This document shows positions 1 through 7,034 of a stretch of DNA of 9,215 nucleotides, piece after piece. Position numbers and translations under genes: made by a program. Positions within the stretch are counted from its first letter, which is position 1; each line of letters opens with the position of its first letter. The notes beneath the pieces were generated by a model. It did no database searches. It had not been told where the DNA came from and saw only the letters and a list, made by a program, of their open reading frames with translations. The stretch spans positions 1 through 9,215 of the forward strand of contig CAJPOF010000071.1 in the NCBI GenBank assembly GCA_905372235.1. The letters run 5' to 3'. Origin of the DNA: an uncultured Treponema sp. (lineage in GTDB: Bacteria > Spirochaetota > Spirochaetia > Treponematales > Treponemataceae).

Positions 1-1536
1 TATCTTAAAAAACTGGGCATAACTGCGGTAGAACTTCTGCCTGTATTCGAGTTTGACGATGACGAATACGATACAATAAATCCCAAAACCGGAACAAAAC
101 TTTCCAATTATTGGGGATACAGTACGGTCGGATTTTTTGCGCCAAAGACTTCGTATTCTTCCGACAAGAGTCCTGAAGGTCCTGTGAAGGAATTTAAGAC
201 TTTCGTAAAGGAAATGCATAAGGCTGGAATCGAGGTGATTCTTGATGTTGTGTACAACCACACAGCGGAAGGAAACGAGCATGGCTACACGTTCAGTTTC
301 AGAGGCTTTGAAAATTCGGTCTACTACAGTCTGCCTGGCGGACAAATGCAGTATTACAACAACTTTGCAGGCTGCGGAAATTCGGTGAACTGCAATCACC
401 CTGTAGTCAGAAATTTTATTCTTGAAAGCATGCGATACTGGGTAAGCGAAATGCATATCGACGGATTCAGAGTTGACCTTGCAGCCTCGCTTTGCCGAGA
501 CCAAGGCGGGAACGTGCAGCTTTATGACCAGCTGACAAACGCCATCAGAAACGATGCCGTCCTTGCAGGTTCAAAACTTATTGCAGAGCCGTGGGATTGC
601 GGTCCGGGCGGATATCTTGTTGGGAATTTTCCGGGCGGCGGCTGGAGCGAATGGAACGACCATTACAGAAATGACATACGCCGCTTTATCCGTGGAGATG
701 AGGGAGTGATAACGTCCGCCGCCACAAGAATTGCCGGAAGTTCAGACCTTTACAATCACGGCGGACGATTTACAACCGCTTCCATAAATTTTGTAAGCTG
801 CCATGACGGTTTTACGATGAACGACATCGTAAGTTACAACAGCAAGCACAACGAGGAAAACGGCGGTTCAAACCGCGACGGTTCGGACGACAACAATTGC
901 TATAACCACGGCTTCGAAGGAATCACCGTCAATCCTAAAATAGAAAACATAAGGCTTAGGAAAATCAAGAATTTCATCCTTTGCCTTATGGTGTCGCAAG
1001 GAGTTCCGATGCTGCATGCAGGCGATGAATTCCGGCGAACGCAGCTGGGAAACAACAACGCTTACTGTCAGGACAACGAGATTTCGTGGCTGAACTGGCT
1101 TCTCTGCCACAAGAACCATGAACTTGTCATTTTTACGGAAAGAATGATTGCGCTTAGAAAATCCCATCCTGTTTTTCAGCGGGAAACTTTTTTCAGCACG
1201 ACCACGCCTGAAGTGGAATGGTACGATGCGTCTTGTAAAAATCCGGACTGGGGAAACATGGGGCGATTCCTTGCCTTCAGGCTTGACGGTTCAAGGTGCT
1301 TTTACCCGGACGGGAAAACCTACGACAGCGATTTCTATGTTGCGGGAAACACGGACATCTACGATGTCACGGTGACGCTCCCGTCGGCTCACAGAGGGAA
1401 AAAATGGTATTTGGTATGCGACACTTCAGTCGCAGGCGACGATACTGCTCTTGCGCCCGGAAAAGAAACGCCCCTTGTGGAGCAGAAACGCTACATTCTT
1501 CCTGCAGGAAGTTTTGTGGTGCTTATGGCTAGGTAA
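1..1536 (+). CDS. glgX: Glycogen debranching enzyme / isoamylase-type GH13, 5' partial
   Basis: Hydrolyses alpha-1,6 branch points of glycogen, preferring the short stubs left by phosphorylase; cytoplasmic. The frame is open from base 1 to the TAA at 1534-1536, giving 511 residues. The family is usually about 650-720 residues, so an N-terminal part, probably the CBM48-type domain, lies outside the window. GH13 motifs appear in order: DVVYNH (partial residues 82-87), DGFRVDLA with nucleophile Asp159 (codon 475-477), LIAEPWD with acid/base Glu196 (codon 586-588), and FVSCHDGFT with transition-state Asp269 (codon 805-807). The KHNEENG...NRDG stretch after it is typical of GlgX/TreX (GH13_11). 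A beta-rich C-terminal domain follows from about residue 385. The GTG at 184 is internal (a Val codon), not the start. glgP follows immediately, which supports a role in glycogen breakdown. Debranching versus starch isoamylase activity cannot be separated here. Confidence 0.95.
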   Translation, partial: YLKKLGITAVELLPVFEFDDDEYDTINPKTGTKLSNYWGYSTVGFFAPKTSYSSDKSPEGPVKEFKTFVKEMHKAGIEVILDVVYNHTAEGNEHGYTFSFRGFENSVYYSLPGGQMQYYNNFAGCGNSVNCNHPVVRNFILESMRYWVSEMHIDGFRVDLAASLCRDQGGNVQLYDQLTNAIRNDAVLAGSKLIAEPWDCGPGGYLVGNFPGGGWSEWNDHYRNDIRRFIRGDEGVITSAATRIAGSSDLYNHGGRFTTASINFVSCHDGFTMNDIVSYNSKHNEENGGSNRDGSDDNNCYNHGFEGITVNPKIENIRLRKIKNFILCLMVSQGVPMLHAGDEFRRTQLGNNNAYCQDNEISWLNWLLCHKNHELVIFTERMIALRKSHPVFQRETFFSTTTPEVEWYDASCKNPDWGNMGRFLAFRLDGSRCFYPDGKTYDSDFYVAGNTDIYDVTVTLPSAHRGKKWYLVCDTSVAGDDTALAPGKETPLVEQKRYILPAGSFVVLMAR

Positions 1537-1544
1537 TTTAATTT

Positions 1545-1584
1545 TACGGTACTGTTGAAAAATGTTCGTTTTTTTTGTACCGTA
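1545..1584. repeat. Perfect 8-bp inverted repeat between glgX and glgP
   Basis: TACGGTAC at 1545-1552 is exactly inverted as GTACCGTA at 1577-1584, with 24 nt between. The loop contains A5 and T8 runs that could extend the pairing in RNA. No T-run follows the right arm, so it does not look like an intrinsic terminator. The arm centres are 32 bp apart, about three helical turns, so it could instead be an operator bound by a dimer or a looped tetramer. Function is unknown. Confidence 0.6.
1555..1583 (+). promoter_or_regulatory. Possible glgP promoter inside the inverted repeat
   Basis: TTGAAA (1555-1560), 17 nt, then TACCGT (1578-1583) resembles a sigma70-type promoter with a weak -10 (TAnnnT). 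The -10 falls within the right arm of the dyad, so a protein bound to the dyad would occlude it. It would allow glgP to be expressed apart from glgX. The match is marginal. Confidence 0.3.
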
Positions 1585-1617
1585 GACTAAGAAAATGACC
1601 ATGGAGGTTGATTTTAG

Positions 1618-4074
1618 ATGTATTTTGATGCCGCAAAATTTAAGGAAAATCTTGAGGGACGGCTTAAACGCCAATACGGTAAGGACATTTCGCAGGCGAA
1701 CAAACACGATCTTTTTGATGCGGTTTCGGCTTCTGCCCTTGAAGTGATTATGGACAACTGGATGGCGACCCGCCAGGAATATGAAAAAAAGCCTACCAGG
1801 CAGCTTTATTATTTGTCGGCTGAATTCCTCATGGGAAGAGCATTGAGCAACAACCTCATAAACGCTCAGATTTCAGAACAGGTAAAAGAAGTCCTAAAGG
1901 GAATGAACATCGACTACGACATGCTTGAGGATCAGGAGCCGGACGCAGGTCTCGGTAACGGCGGTCTTGGTCGTCTTGCGGCATGTTTCCTTGATTCTCT
2001 TGCGACCTTGGATTATCCGGGACACGGCTACGGAATACGCTATCGATACGGTATGTTCGAGCAGAAAATCGAAAACGGCTATCAGGTTGAATATCCTGAC
2101 AATTGGCTTGCTCACCGCGACCCATGGGAAATCAAGAGGTCTGACCTTGCCGTTACGGTAAAGTTCGGCGGAAACATCGCTTACGGAAAGACACCGGACG
2201 GTTGCGATCGCTACTATATAGAAAATGCCGAAGAAATTACGGCGACTCCATATGATATGCCTATCGTCGGCTTCGGGACGGGAACGGTCAATACGCTTCG
2301 TCTGTGGCAGGCTTCGTCTCCGAACGGATTTGACCTTCAGCTTTTCAACAACATGGAATACAACCGTGCCGTGGAAAGGCAAAACAGTGCCGAAAACATT
2401 TCCGCTGTTCTTTATCCGAACGATTCCGGTCCTTCCGGAAAATCGCTCAGGCTCAAGCAGCAATATTTCTTTAGTTCCGCTTCATTGCAGGATCTTGTGC
2501 GCCATTACGTTGCAGACCACGGAACGGATTTTTCAAAATTCGCAAGTCTTCATGTGATTCAGTTGAACGACACTCATCCCGTTGTTGCGATTCCGGAACT
2601 TATGAGAATTCTCATGGATGACTACAATTTGGGCTGGGACAAGGCTTGGGACATTGTTACCCATACTTTTGCGTATACAAACCACACAATCCTTGCCGAG
2701 GCGCTTGAAAAGTGGCCGATAGAGATTTTTCAGGGGCTTTTGCCGAGAATCTATCAGATTGTAGAAGAAATAAACCGTCGTTTTATGATTGAGCTTCGTG
2801 AAAAATATCCTTCGGATTACGCAAAGCAATCAAGAATGTCCATCATAAACAATGGAAAAGTTTACATGGCTTGGCTTGCGATTCACGCAGGATTCAGCGT
2901 GAACGGAGTTGCCGAACTTCACACGAAACTTTTGAAAGAAGTGGAACTCAAGGATTGGTTCGATATGTATCCTGAGAAGTTCAACAACAAGACGAACGGA
3001 ATCACGCAGAGACGCTGGCTTCTTTCGGCAAATCCTGAACTCGCCGATTTTATTACAAAGCGCATAGGTTCAGGCTGGGAAAAAGATCTTACCAAACTCA
3101 AAGGTCTTGAAAAATACTTGGATGACGACAAGTCGCTCAGGGAACTTATGGCGATAAAGGCGGACAACAAACGCCGTCTTGCGGATTTCCTTAAACATTC
3201 TCAGAACGAGATAATTGATCCGGATTCAATTTTTGACGTTCAGGTTAAGCGTCTGCACGAATACAAGCGACAGCTTATGAACATTCTGCACATAATGTAT
3301 GTCTACAACAAAATGCTGGAAGATCCTTCGTACAAGCCTGCAAAGAAGACTTACATATTCGGAGCGAAGTCCGCATCGGGCTATCGCCGTGCAAAATCCA
3401 TCATAAAACTTATAAACACAGTGGCTGAACGAATCAACAACGACCGCCGCGTGAACGATACTCTTCACGTTGTCTTTGTGGAAAACTACAGAGTTTCCGT
3501 GGCTGAAAAGATTTTCCCGGCGGCGGATATTTCCGAGCAGATTTCCACGGCAGGACTTGAAGCGTCCGGTACGTCGAACATGAAGTTCATGTGCAACGGT
3601 GCTTTGACCATGGGTACGATGGACGGCGCAAACATCGAGATTGTTGAAGAAGCTGGAAAAGAGAACGCATTCATATTTGGTCTTCTTACCGAACAGGTGC
3701 AGAAAATCGAAATGGAACATTCCTACAATCCGCAGGATTATCTTGAAAGAAATCCTGCGCTCGCAAAGGTCGTGGAACAGCTTGTGGACGGAACTTATGA
3801 TCCTAGCCACCAGCTTTTCAGCGAGCTTCATAATTCTTTGGTCTACGGAGTGGAAGGAAACCGTGCGGATGTTTACTATGTTCTTGCGGACTTTGACGAT
3901 TATTGCCGTGCTCAGGATCAGGCGGAAAAACTCTACGCCGATAAAAAAGCTTGGGCAAGAGCGGCATTGAAAAACATCGCTAATTCAGGAAAATTCTCGT
4001 CTGACAGAACCATCGAAGATTATGTAAGGGACATTTGGAAACTTAAAAAGATTCCTCGTTCCGTTGATAAATAA
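1618..4074 (+). CDS. glgP: Glycogen/starch (alpha-glucan) phosphorylase
   Basis: GT35 enzyme that phosphorolyses terminal alpha-1,4 bonds of glycogen or maltodextrin to glucose-1-phosphate, using pyridoxal phosphate; cytoplasmic. At 818 residues it is full family length. Visible motifs: YYLSAEFLMGR (residues 64-74), GLGNGGLGRLAACF (111-124), the NDTHP segment (from Asn317), VKRLHEYKRQ (543-552), and the PLP lysine Lys656 (codon 3583-3585) in EASGTSNMKF, followed by GALTMGTMDGANIE. The start is the ATG at 1618, preceded by GGAGG at 1603-1607 with a 10-nt spacer. It lies 81 bp after glgX with no other gene between, consistent with a glycogen degradation unit, and an intrinsic terminator follows at 4149-4178. 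No truncation or missing catalytic residue was seen. Preference for glycogen over maltodextrin is not readable from sequence alone. Confidence 0.98.
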   Translation: MYFDAAKFKENLEGRLKRQYGKDISQANKHDLFDAVSASALEVIMDNWMATRQEYEKKPTRQLYYLSAEFLMGRALSNNLINAQISEQVKEVLKGMNIDYDMLEDQEPDAGLGNGGLGRLAACFLDSLATLDYPGHGYGIRYRYGMFEQKIENGYQVEYPDNWLAHRDPWEIKRSDLAVTVKFGGNIAYGKTPDGCDRYYIENAEEITATPYDMPIVGFGTGTVNTLRLWQASSPNGFDLQLFNNMEYNRAVERQNSAENISAVLYPNDSGPSGKSLRLKQQYFFSSASLQDLVRHYVADHGTDFSKFASLHVIQLNDTHPVVAIPELMRILMDDYNLGWDKAWDIVTHTFAYTNHTILAEALEKWPIEIFQGLLPRIYQIVEEINRRFMIELREKYPSDYAKQSRMSIINNGKVYMAWLAIHAGFSVNGVAELHTKLLKEVELKDWFDMYPEKFNNKTNGITQRRWLLSANPELADFITKRIGSGWEKDLTKLKGLEKYLDDDKSLRELMAIKADNKRRLADFLKHSQNEIIDPDSIFDVQVKRLHEYKRQLMNILHIMYVYNKMLEDPSYKPAKKTYIFGAKSASGYRRAKSIIKLINTVAERINNDRRVNDTLHVVFVENYRVSVAEKIFPAADISEQISTAGLEASGTSNMKFMCNGALTMGTMDGANIEIVEEAGKENAFIFGLLTEQVQKIEMEHSYNPQDYLERNPALAKVVEQLVDGTYDPSHQLFSELHNSLVYGVEGNRADVYYVLADFDDYCRAQDQAEKLYADKKAWARAALKNIANSGKFSSDRTIEDYVRDIWKLKKIPRSVDK

Positions 4075-4097
4075 AAGTAAGACTGAAGTCATAGAGG

Positions 4098-4135
4098 CAC
4101 TTTGCCGTGTTTGCGAAAATGTGTGCGGCTAAGTG
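4098..4135 (+). other. Imperfect hairpin in the glgP 3' region
   Basis: CACTTTGCCG (4098-4107) pairs with CGGCTAAGTG (4126-4135) in nine of ten positions, and G-U pairs can extend the stem inward. It lies 13 nt upstream of the terminator hairpin at 4149. It may be 3' UTR structure of the glgP message or part of a leader ahead of the EamA gene. I do not recognise a known riboswitch here. Confidence 0.4.
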
Positions 4136-4148
4136 TTCTTGTGTATTC

Positions 4149-4178
4149 AAACCGGTATCTATTGATGCCGGTTTTTTT
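4149..4178 (+). terminator. Intrinsic terminator after glgP
   Basis: AAACCGGTATC (4149-4159) pairs with GATGCCGGTTT (4164-4174) through 11 pairs including one G-U, closing a TATT loop. A run of seven T (4172-4178) overlaps and follows the right arm. It ends the glycogen transcript 75 bp or more after the glgP stop and separates it from the EamA gene starting at 4217. Confidence 0.85.
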
Positions 4179-4216
4179 GTGAATAAAACCGTTGCTAGGA
4201 ATCTTGAGAGGGATTT

Positions 4217-5200
4217 ATGGTGAAATTTTGGGCTGCGCTTGGAAGTCTTTTTGTGGCGGCAATATGGGGCTTTGCGTTTGTCGTCGTGAAGGATAGCCTT
4301 AATTCTGTAAGCGCGACGTATATGTGCGCAATGAGATTTTCGATTGCGGCAGTTGTCCTTGGGTTTTTGTTTTTCAGGCGAATCCGGCGTATGAGCGGCG
4401 ACACATTGAAAAGGGCTTCCATTATCGGTGTGTTCCTTTTTTTTGCGTATTTTTTTCAGACTGTCGGATGCAACTACACCACTCCCGGAAAAAATGCATT
4501 TTTCACGACAGGTTACGTCGTCCTTATGCCGCTGTATGGCTGGCTTGTCTACAAAAGAAGACCGGCTTGGTTTGTTTTTTTGGCTGCTGTGCTTCAAGTT
4601 GTGGGAATAGGTTTTCTTTCTCTTGGCGACGATATAAAAAAGGGAATCTCCTTGACGCTTGGGGATTCTCTTACGCTCCTTGGTTCCGTATTTTATTGCC
4701 TCCAGATGTTCTATCAAGGATTTTTCAGTAAAAAAGACAGAGAAAGCGATCCTTTTGTGTATGCGTTCGTTCAGTTTACCGTGTGCGCTCTCTTGAGTTG
4801 GATAATTTCTCCGTTTTACAATGCCGAAACAAATAGACTTTCGCTTGATATTCAGCATTTCCCGATTTGGGCATTCGAAAACGGACGATTTGTACTTTCC
4901 GTTATTTATCTAGGTCTTATAAGCACTGCGCTTGCCTTTGTGCTTCTGAATATCGGATTCAAATACCTTGATTTTACGCCGGCAACAATTCTTTTCAGTT
5001 TCGAGAGCGTGTTCGGAATGCTTTTCAGCATTATGATTCCGATTAACGGAGTCAAGGAAAGCCTTTCTGTCTGGGGAGCGATAGGATGCGTCCTGATTTT
5101 TTTAGCCGTAGTGCTTGCGCAGATGAGAAAGGTCTCTTTAGGTTTGAGGTTTCGCACTTTTTATAATATAATTCGCAAATGGACAACGAAATCGCCGTAG
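4217..5200 (+). CDS. EamA/DMT-superfamily permease (substrate unknown)
   Basis: Inner-membrane transporter of the drug/metabolite transporter superfamily, 327 residues, with about ten hydrophobic helices in two EamA halves. The first half begins near residue 5 with WGFAFVVVK (17-25). QTVGCNYTTPGKNAF (81-95) is the family's characteristic TM3-TM4 segment and is followed by VVLMPL. The second half starts near residue 148 and carries SFESVFGMLFS late in it. A basic, non-membrane tail of roughly 24 residues ends the protein. The start is the ATG at 4217, with GAGAGGGA at 4206-4213 as ribosome binding site. The gene begins 38 bp after an intrinsic terminator, so it needs its own promoter or readthrough, but no convincing promoter was found. 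Its last 22 bp overlap the TrpR-family gene, whose promoter lies inside its 3' end. DMT members move amino acids, nucleosides, sugars or drugs. The neighbouring TrpR relative makes an aromatic amino acid worth testing, which is inference only. Confidence 0.92.
   Translation: MVKFWAALGSLFVAAIWGFAFVVVKDSLNSVSATYMCAMRFSIAAVVLGFLFFRRIRRMSGDTLKRASIIGVFLFFAYFFQTVGCNYTTPGKNAFFTTGYVVLMPLYGWLVYKRRPAWFVFLAAVLQVVGIGFLSLGDDIKKGISLTLGDSLTLLGSVFYCLQMFYQGFFSKKDRESDPFVYAFVQFTVCALLSWIISPFYNAETNRLSLDIQHFPIWAFENGRFVLSVIYLGLISTALAFVLLNIGFKYLDFTPATILFSFESVFGMLFSIMIPINGVKESLSVWGAIGCVLIFLAVVLAQMRKVSLGLRFRTFYNIIRKWTTKSP
5144..5172 (+). promoter_or_regulatory. Promoter for the TrpR-family gene, inside the EamA gene
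   Basis: TTGAGG (5144-5149), a 17-nt spacer, then TATAAT (5167-5172) is a near-consensus sigma70-type promoter. Transcription would start about 7 nt after the -10, at or next to the ATG at 5179. A second overlapping TATAAT lies at 5162-5167 but has no -35 at good spacing. TTATA-A-TATAA (5161-5171) is a perfect small palindrome over the -10 and could be an autoregulatory site. Confidence 0.65.
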
Positions 5201-5502
5201 AGAATGTAAAACACCTGAACGAATGCTATGAGGAGCTGTGCCATATTTTTTCCATAACGGAAAATCCTTCCGACATCGATAAATTTTTCAAAGGACTTTT
5301 TACTCCCGCGGAACTGAAAAATCTTTCCGAACGCTGGCTTTTGGTCAAGGAACTCCATAACGGGAAAACCCAGCGTCAGGTCGCAAAGGCGTACAACATG
5401 TCGTTATGCAAAATAACAAGAGGCTCAAAGGAAATGAAGAACGAGGAAAGCGCATTTCTTCAAATGCTCTCGCTGATTGAAAAAAGAAAAAACAATCATT
5501 AA
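5179..5502 (+). CDS. TrpR-superfamily helix-turn-helix regulator
   Basis: Small all-helical DNA-binding protein of the Trp repressor superfamily (TrpR, or the related YerC/YecD group), 107 residues, the usual size. Residues 41-83 follow E. coli TrpR: FTPAELKNLSERW (41-53), then the HTH at about 62-83 ending in KITRGS (78-83). Counterparts of the E. coli ligand residues Thr44, Arg54 and Arg84 are present as Thr42, Arg52 and Arg81, and Gly85 as Gly82; Ser88 is replaced by Glu85. One residue is missing at the HTH start compared with TrpR. Tryptophan binding is therefore plausible but unproven. The start is forced: in-frame TAA at 5164-5166 lies just upstream and no other start codon is near. There is no Shine-Dalgarno, unlike the five other complete protein-coding genes assigned here. 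The gene overlaps the EamA permease by 22 bp and is followed by the pyr operon 53 bp later. No trp genes are in the window. Confidence 0.85.
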   Translation: MDNEIAVENVKHLNECYEELCHIFSITENPSDIDKFFKGLFTPAELKNLSERWLLVKELHNGKTQRQVAKAYNMSLCKITRGSKEMKNEESAFLQMLSLIEKRKNNH

Positions 5503-5518
5503 TAATTGTAAATGATTG
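5493..5518. promoter_or_regulatory. AT-rich dyad over the pyrB -35 box, candidate operator
   Basis: CAATCATT (5493-5500) is perfectly inverted as AATGATTG (5511-5518) around a 10-nt centre. The dyad spans the last codons of the TrpR-family gene and covers the -35 element of the pyrB promoter (5506-5511). An AU-rich 8-bp stem would be weak as a terminator and no T-run follows, so a protein-binding site is the better reading. The cognate regulator is unknown. Confidence 0.45.
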
Positions 5519-5534
5519 GTCTATTTGATATACT
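5506..5534 (+). promoter_or_regulatory. pyrB promoter (extended -10)
   Basis: TTGTAA (5506-5511), a 17-nt spacer, then TATACT (5529-5534), preceded by TG at 5526-5527 to give an extended -10. The expected start near 5541 leaves a leader of only about 15 nt carrying the Shine-Dalgarno GAGG (5543-5546). That leaves no room for a PyrR-bound or UTP-sensing attenuator leader. Confidence 0.7.
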
Positions 5535-5555
5535 CCCGCAAAGAGGTTCACAAGA

Positions 5556-6479
5556 ATGTTGACGGGCAGGAATTTGATAGAATCAGGTGATTTGACCGTT
5601 TCGGAAATCGACGAGATTTGTTCCCTTGCGGAACAGATGATAGTCGATCCAAAATCCTTCAATGATGTGTGTCGCGGAAAAATTCTTGCGACACTTTTTT
5701 TTGAGCCGAGCACCAGAACTCGTCTTTCATTTGAGGCGGCGATGCTTCATCTGGGAGGTGCCGTTGAAGGCTTTGCAGATTCCTCGTCATCTTCTTCAAC
5801 AAAGGGCGAAACTTTGGCGGACACCATAAGAGTTGTTTCCTCATATGTGGACATAATCGCCATGCGAAATCCAAAGGAAGGCTCTGCGTACCTTGCCTCA
5901 AAATATTCTTCTTGTCCGGTGATAAACGCAGGCGACGGAGGACACAGTCATCCCACGCAGACGCTCACGGATATTGTTACAATCCGAAGACTTTTAGGAA
6001 ACCTTTCCGGACTTACTGTAGGTTTTTGCGGAGACCTGAAGTTCGGACGGACAGTCCATTCTCTTTCGCAGGCGCTTTCCCGATATCCGAACAACAAATT
6101 TGTCTTCATAAGTCCCAGCGAACTTTGTATGCCCGACTATATGATTGAGAATGTGCTTGCGCCGAAAAACATCCGTTTTACCACGGCAGAAAAAATGGAA
6201 GATGTGATCGGGGAACTTGATATCCTGTACATGACCAGGGTTCAAAAGGAACGCTTTTTCAACGAACAGGATTACATACGACTGAAGGACAGCTACATTC
6301 TCGACAAAGAAAAAATGCGTCTTGCAAAAAAACATATGCTAGTGCTTCATCCGCTTCCGAGGGTGAACGAAATTTCTACTGATGTGGATTCAGATCCGAG
6401 GGCAGCATATTTCATGCAGGTAAAATTTGGCATGTATGCCAGGATGGCGTTAATCTCAAAAATTCTTGGAGTTCTGTGA
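5556..6479 (+). CDS. pyrB: Aspartate carbamoyltransferase, catalytic chain
   Basis: Transfers the carbamoyl group from carbamoyl phosphate to L-aspartate, the committed step of de novo pyrimidine synthesis; cytoplasmic. It has 307 residues, the size of E. coli-type PyrB (about 310). Carbamoyl phosphate-binding STRTR sits at 52-56, the active-site lysine at Lys83 in KGETLADT, HPTQ at 132-135, the aspartate-domain segment GDLKFGRTVHSL from 159, MTRVQKER at 226-233 and HPLPR at 265-269. All expected catalytic motifs are intact. The start is the ATG at 5556, with GAGG at 5543-5546. The stop TGA shares one base with the pyrI ATG, so the two chains are translationally coupled and probably form the E. 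coli-like c6r6 holoenzyme. Transcription probably starts at the promoter ending at 5534. Confidence 0.98.
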   Translation: MLTGRNLIESGDLTVSEIDEICSLAEQMIVDPKSFNDVCRGKILATLFFEPSTRTRLSFEAAMLHLGGAVEGFADSSSSSSTKGETLADTIRVVSSYVDIIAMRNPKEGSAYLASKYSSCPVINAGDGGHSHPTQTLTDIVTIRRLLGNLSGLTVGFCGDLKFGRTVHSLSQALSRYPNNKFVFISPSELCMPDYMIENVLAPKNIRFTTAEKMEDVIGELDILYMTRVQKERFFNEQDYIRLKDSYILDKEKMRLAKKHMLVLHPLPRVNEISTDVDSDPRAAYFMQVKFGMYARMALISKILGVL

Positions 6480-6925
6480 TGCTTAACATCGATACGATAA
6501 AAAACGGACTTGTCATCGACCACATAAAAGCCGGCACCGGCTGGAGAATCTTCCAATGGCTTGGGCTTGACACATCGCCGTTCAGTGCCGCCCTGATAAT
6601 GAACGTGGTTTCACGGAAAAGCGGAAAAAAAGACATCATAAAAATCGAAAACGTGATGGACATTGACTATTCCGTTTTGGGCTTCATCGACCCAGAAATC
6701 TGCGTGAATGTCATAAAAGACGAAAAAATTGTACGAAAAATAACGATGGAACTTCCCGACAGAGTTCAGGACGTTTTTCGTTGCAAAAATCCTCGGTGCA
6801 TAACCCAAACGGAACATTATGTCTCTTCCACATTCCTGCTGGTCGAAAGAACCAAAGGAATATACAGATGCGAATATTGCGACACACTTTACAAAGCGGG
6901 CGAAAATGATGCAAGGCTTGGTTAA
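6479..6925 (+). CDS. pyrI: Aspartate carbamoyltransferase, regulatory chain
   Basis: Zinc-binding chain that assembles with PyrB and carries the allosteric nucleotide site (CTP/UTP inhibition, ATP activation in the known enzymes). It has 148 residues from the ATG at 6479. GGAG at 6468-6471 gives a 7-nt spacer; the GTG at 6476 is less likely. Four zinc cysteines, Cys102, Cys107, Cys131 and Cys134, have the CX4C-X23-CX2C spacing of E. coli PyrI. Nucleotide-site residues are also kept: VIDH (12-15, matching E. coli Asp19 and His20), Lys55 in KKDIIKIEN (E. coli Lys60) and Lys87 (E. coli Lys94). Allosteric control by nucleotides is therefore likely. The gene overlaps pyrB by one base (TGATG). A small in-frame-open ORF overlaps its 3' end by 20 bp before pyrC. 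Confidence 0.97.
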   Translation: MLNIDTIKNGLVIDHIKAGTGWRIFQWLGLDTSPFSAALIMNVVSRKSGKKDIIKIENVMDIDYSVLGFIDPEICVNVIKDEKIVRKITMELPDRVQDVFRCKNPRCITQTEHYVSSTFLLVERTKGIYRCEYCDTLYKAGENDARLG

Positions 6926-7034
6926 AAAATTGCCGGGACTCGGATTTTCAGAGAACATCGAAAAATGTCTGAGTGACTTGCACGCAAATATAAAAACGGG
7001 CAAAATCGATATTTTGTTCCGCCGCAAAATTTAA
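6906..7034 (+). CDS. Possible 42-residue small protein between pyrI and pyrC
   Basis: This ORF fills almost the whole pyrI-pyrC gap. It starts at ATG 6906 or the adjacent ATG 6909, overlapping pyrI by 20 bp in another frame, and ends at TAA 7032-7034, 11 bp before pyrC. Its codon use (GAA, AAA, ATC, CTT-poor) resembles its neighbours. The product is basic, with a helix-prone centre (ENIEKCLSDLHANIK) and an RRK-I end; no signal peptide, membrane helix or known domain is visible. No good Shine-Dalgarno precedes it, so translation would depend on coupling to pyrI. It may be a real small protein, a spacer that keeps ribosomes moving between pyrI and pyrC, or chance; length alone does not decide. 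Confidence 0.35.
   Translation: MMQGLVKKLPGLGFSENIEKCLSDLHANIKTGKIDILFRRKI

Noticed and set aside
184..186. GTG as a start for the debranching enzyme
   Set aside because: The frame is open upstream to base 1 and encodes conserved family sequence such as the NYWGYS segment, so the gene is cut by the window edge.
1894..2463. 189-codon ORF on the minus strand
   Set aside because: It is fully antisense to well-conserved glgP sequence and has no ribosome binding site or recognisable motif.
3226..3831. 201-codon ORF on the minus strand
   Set aside because: It is antisense to the glgP region that includes the PLP-lysine motif; the + strand protein is clearly the real one.
4043..4858. 271-codon ORF on the minus strand
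   Set aside because: It lies across the glgP terminator and the antisense of the EamA gene. Its product is rich in Lys, Arg, His and Ser with no domain, as expected for the antisense of a membrane protein gene.
5140..5560. E. coli-type trp operator (paired CTAG cores) near the TrpR-family gene or pyrB
   Set aside because: No CTAG-centred palindrome is present here. The dyads found have a different, AT-rich sequence.
6476..6478. GTG start for pyrI
   Set aside because: The adjacent ATG at 6479 has a better Shine-Dalgarno spacing (GGAG, 7 nt) and gives the usual stop-start overlap with pyrB.
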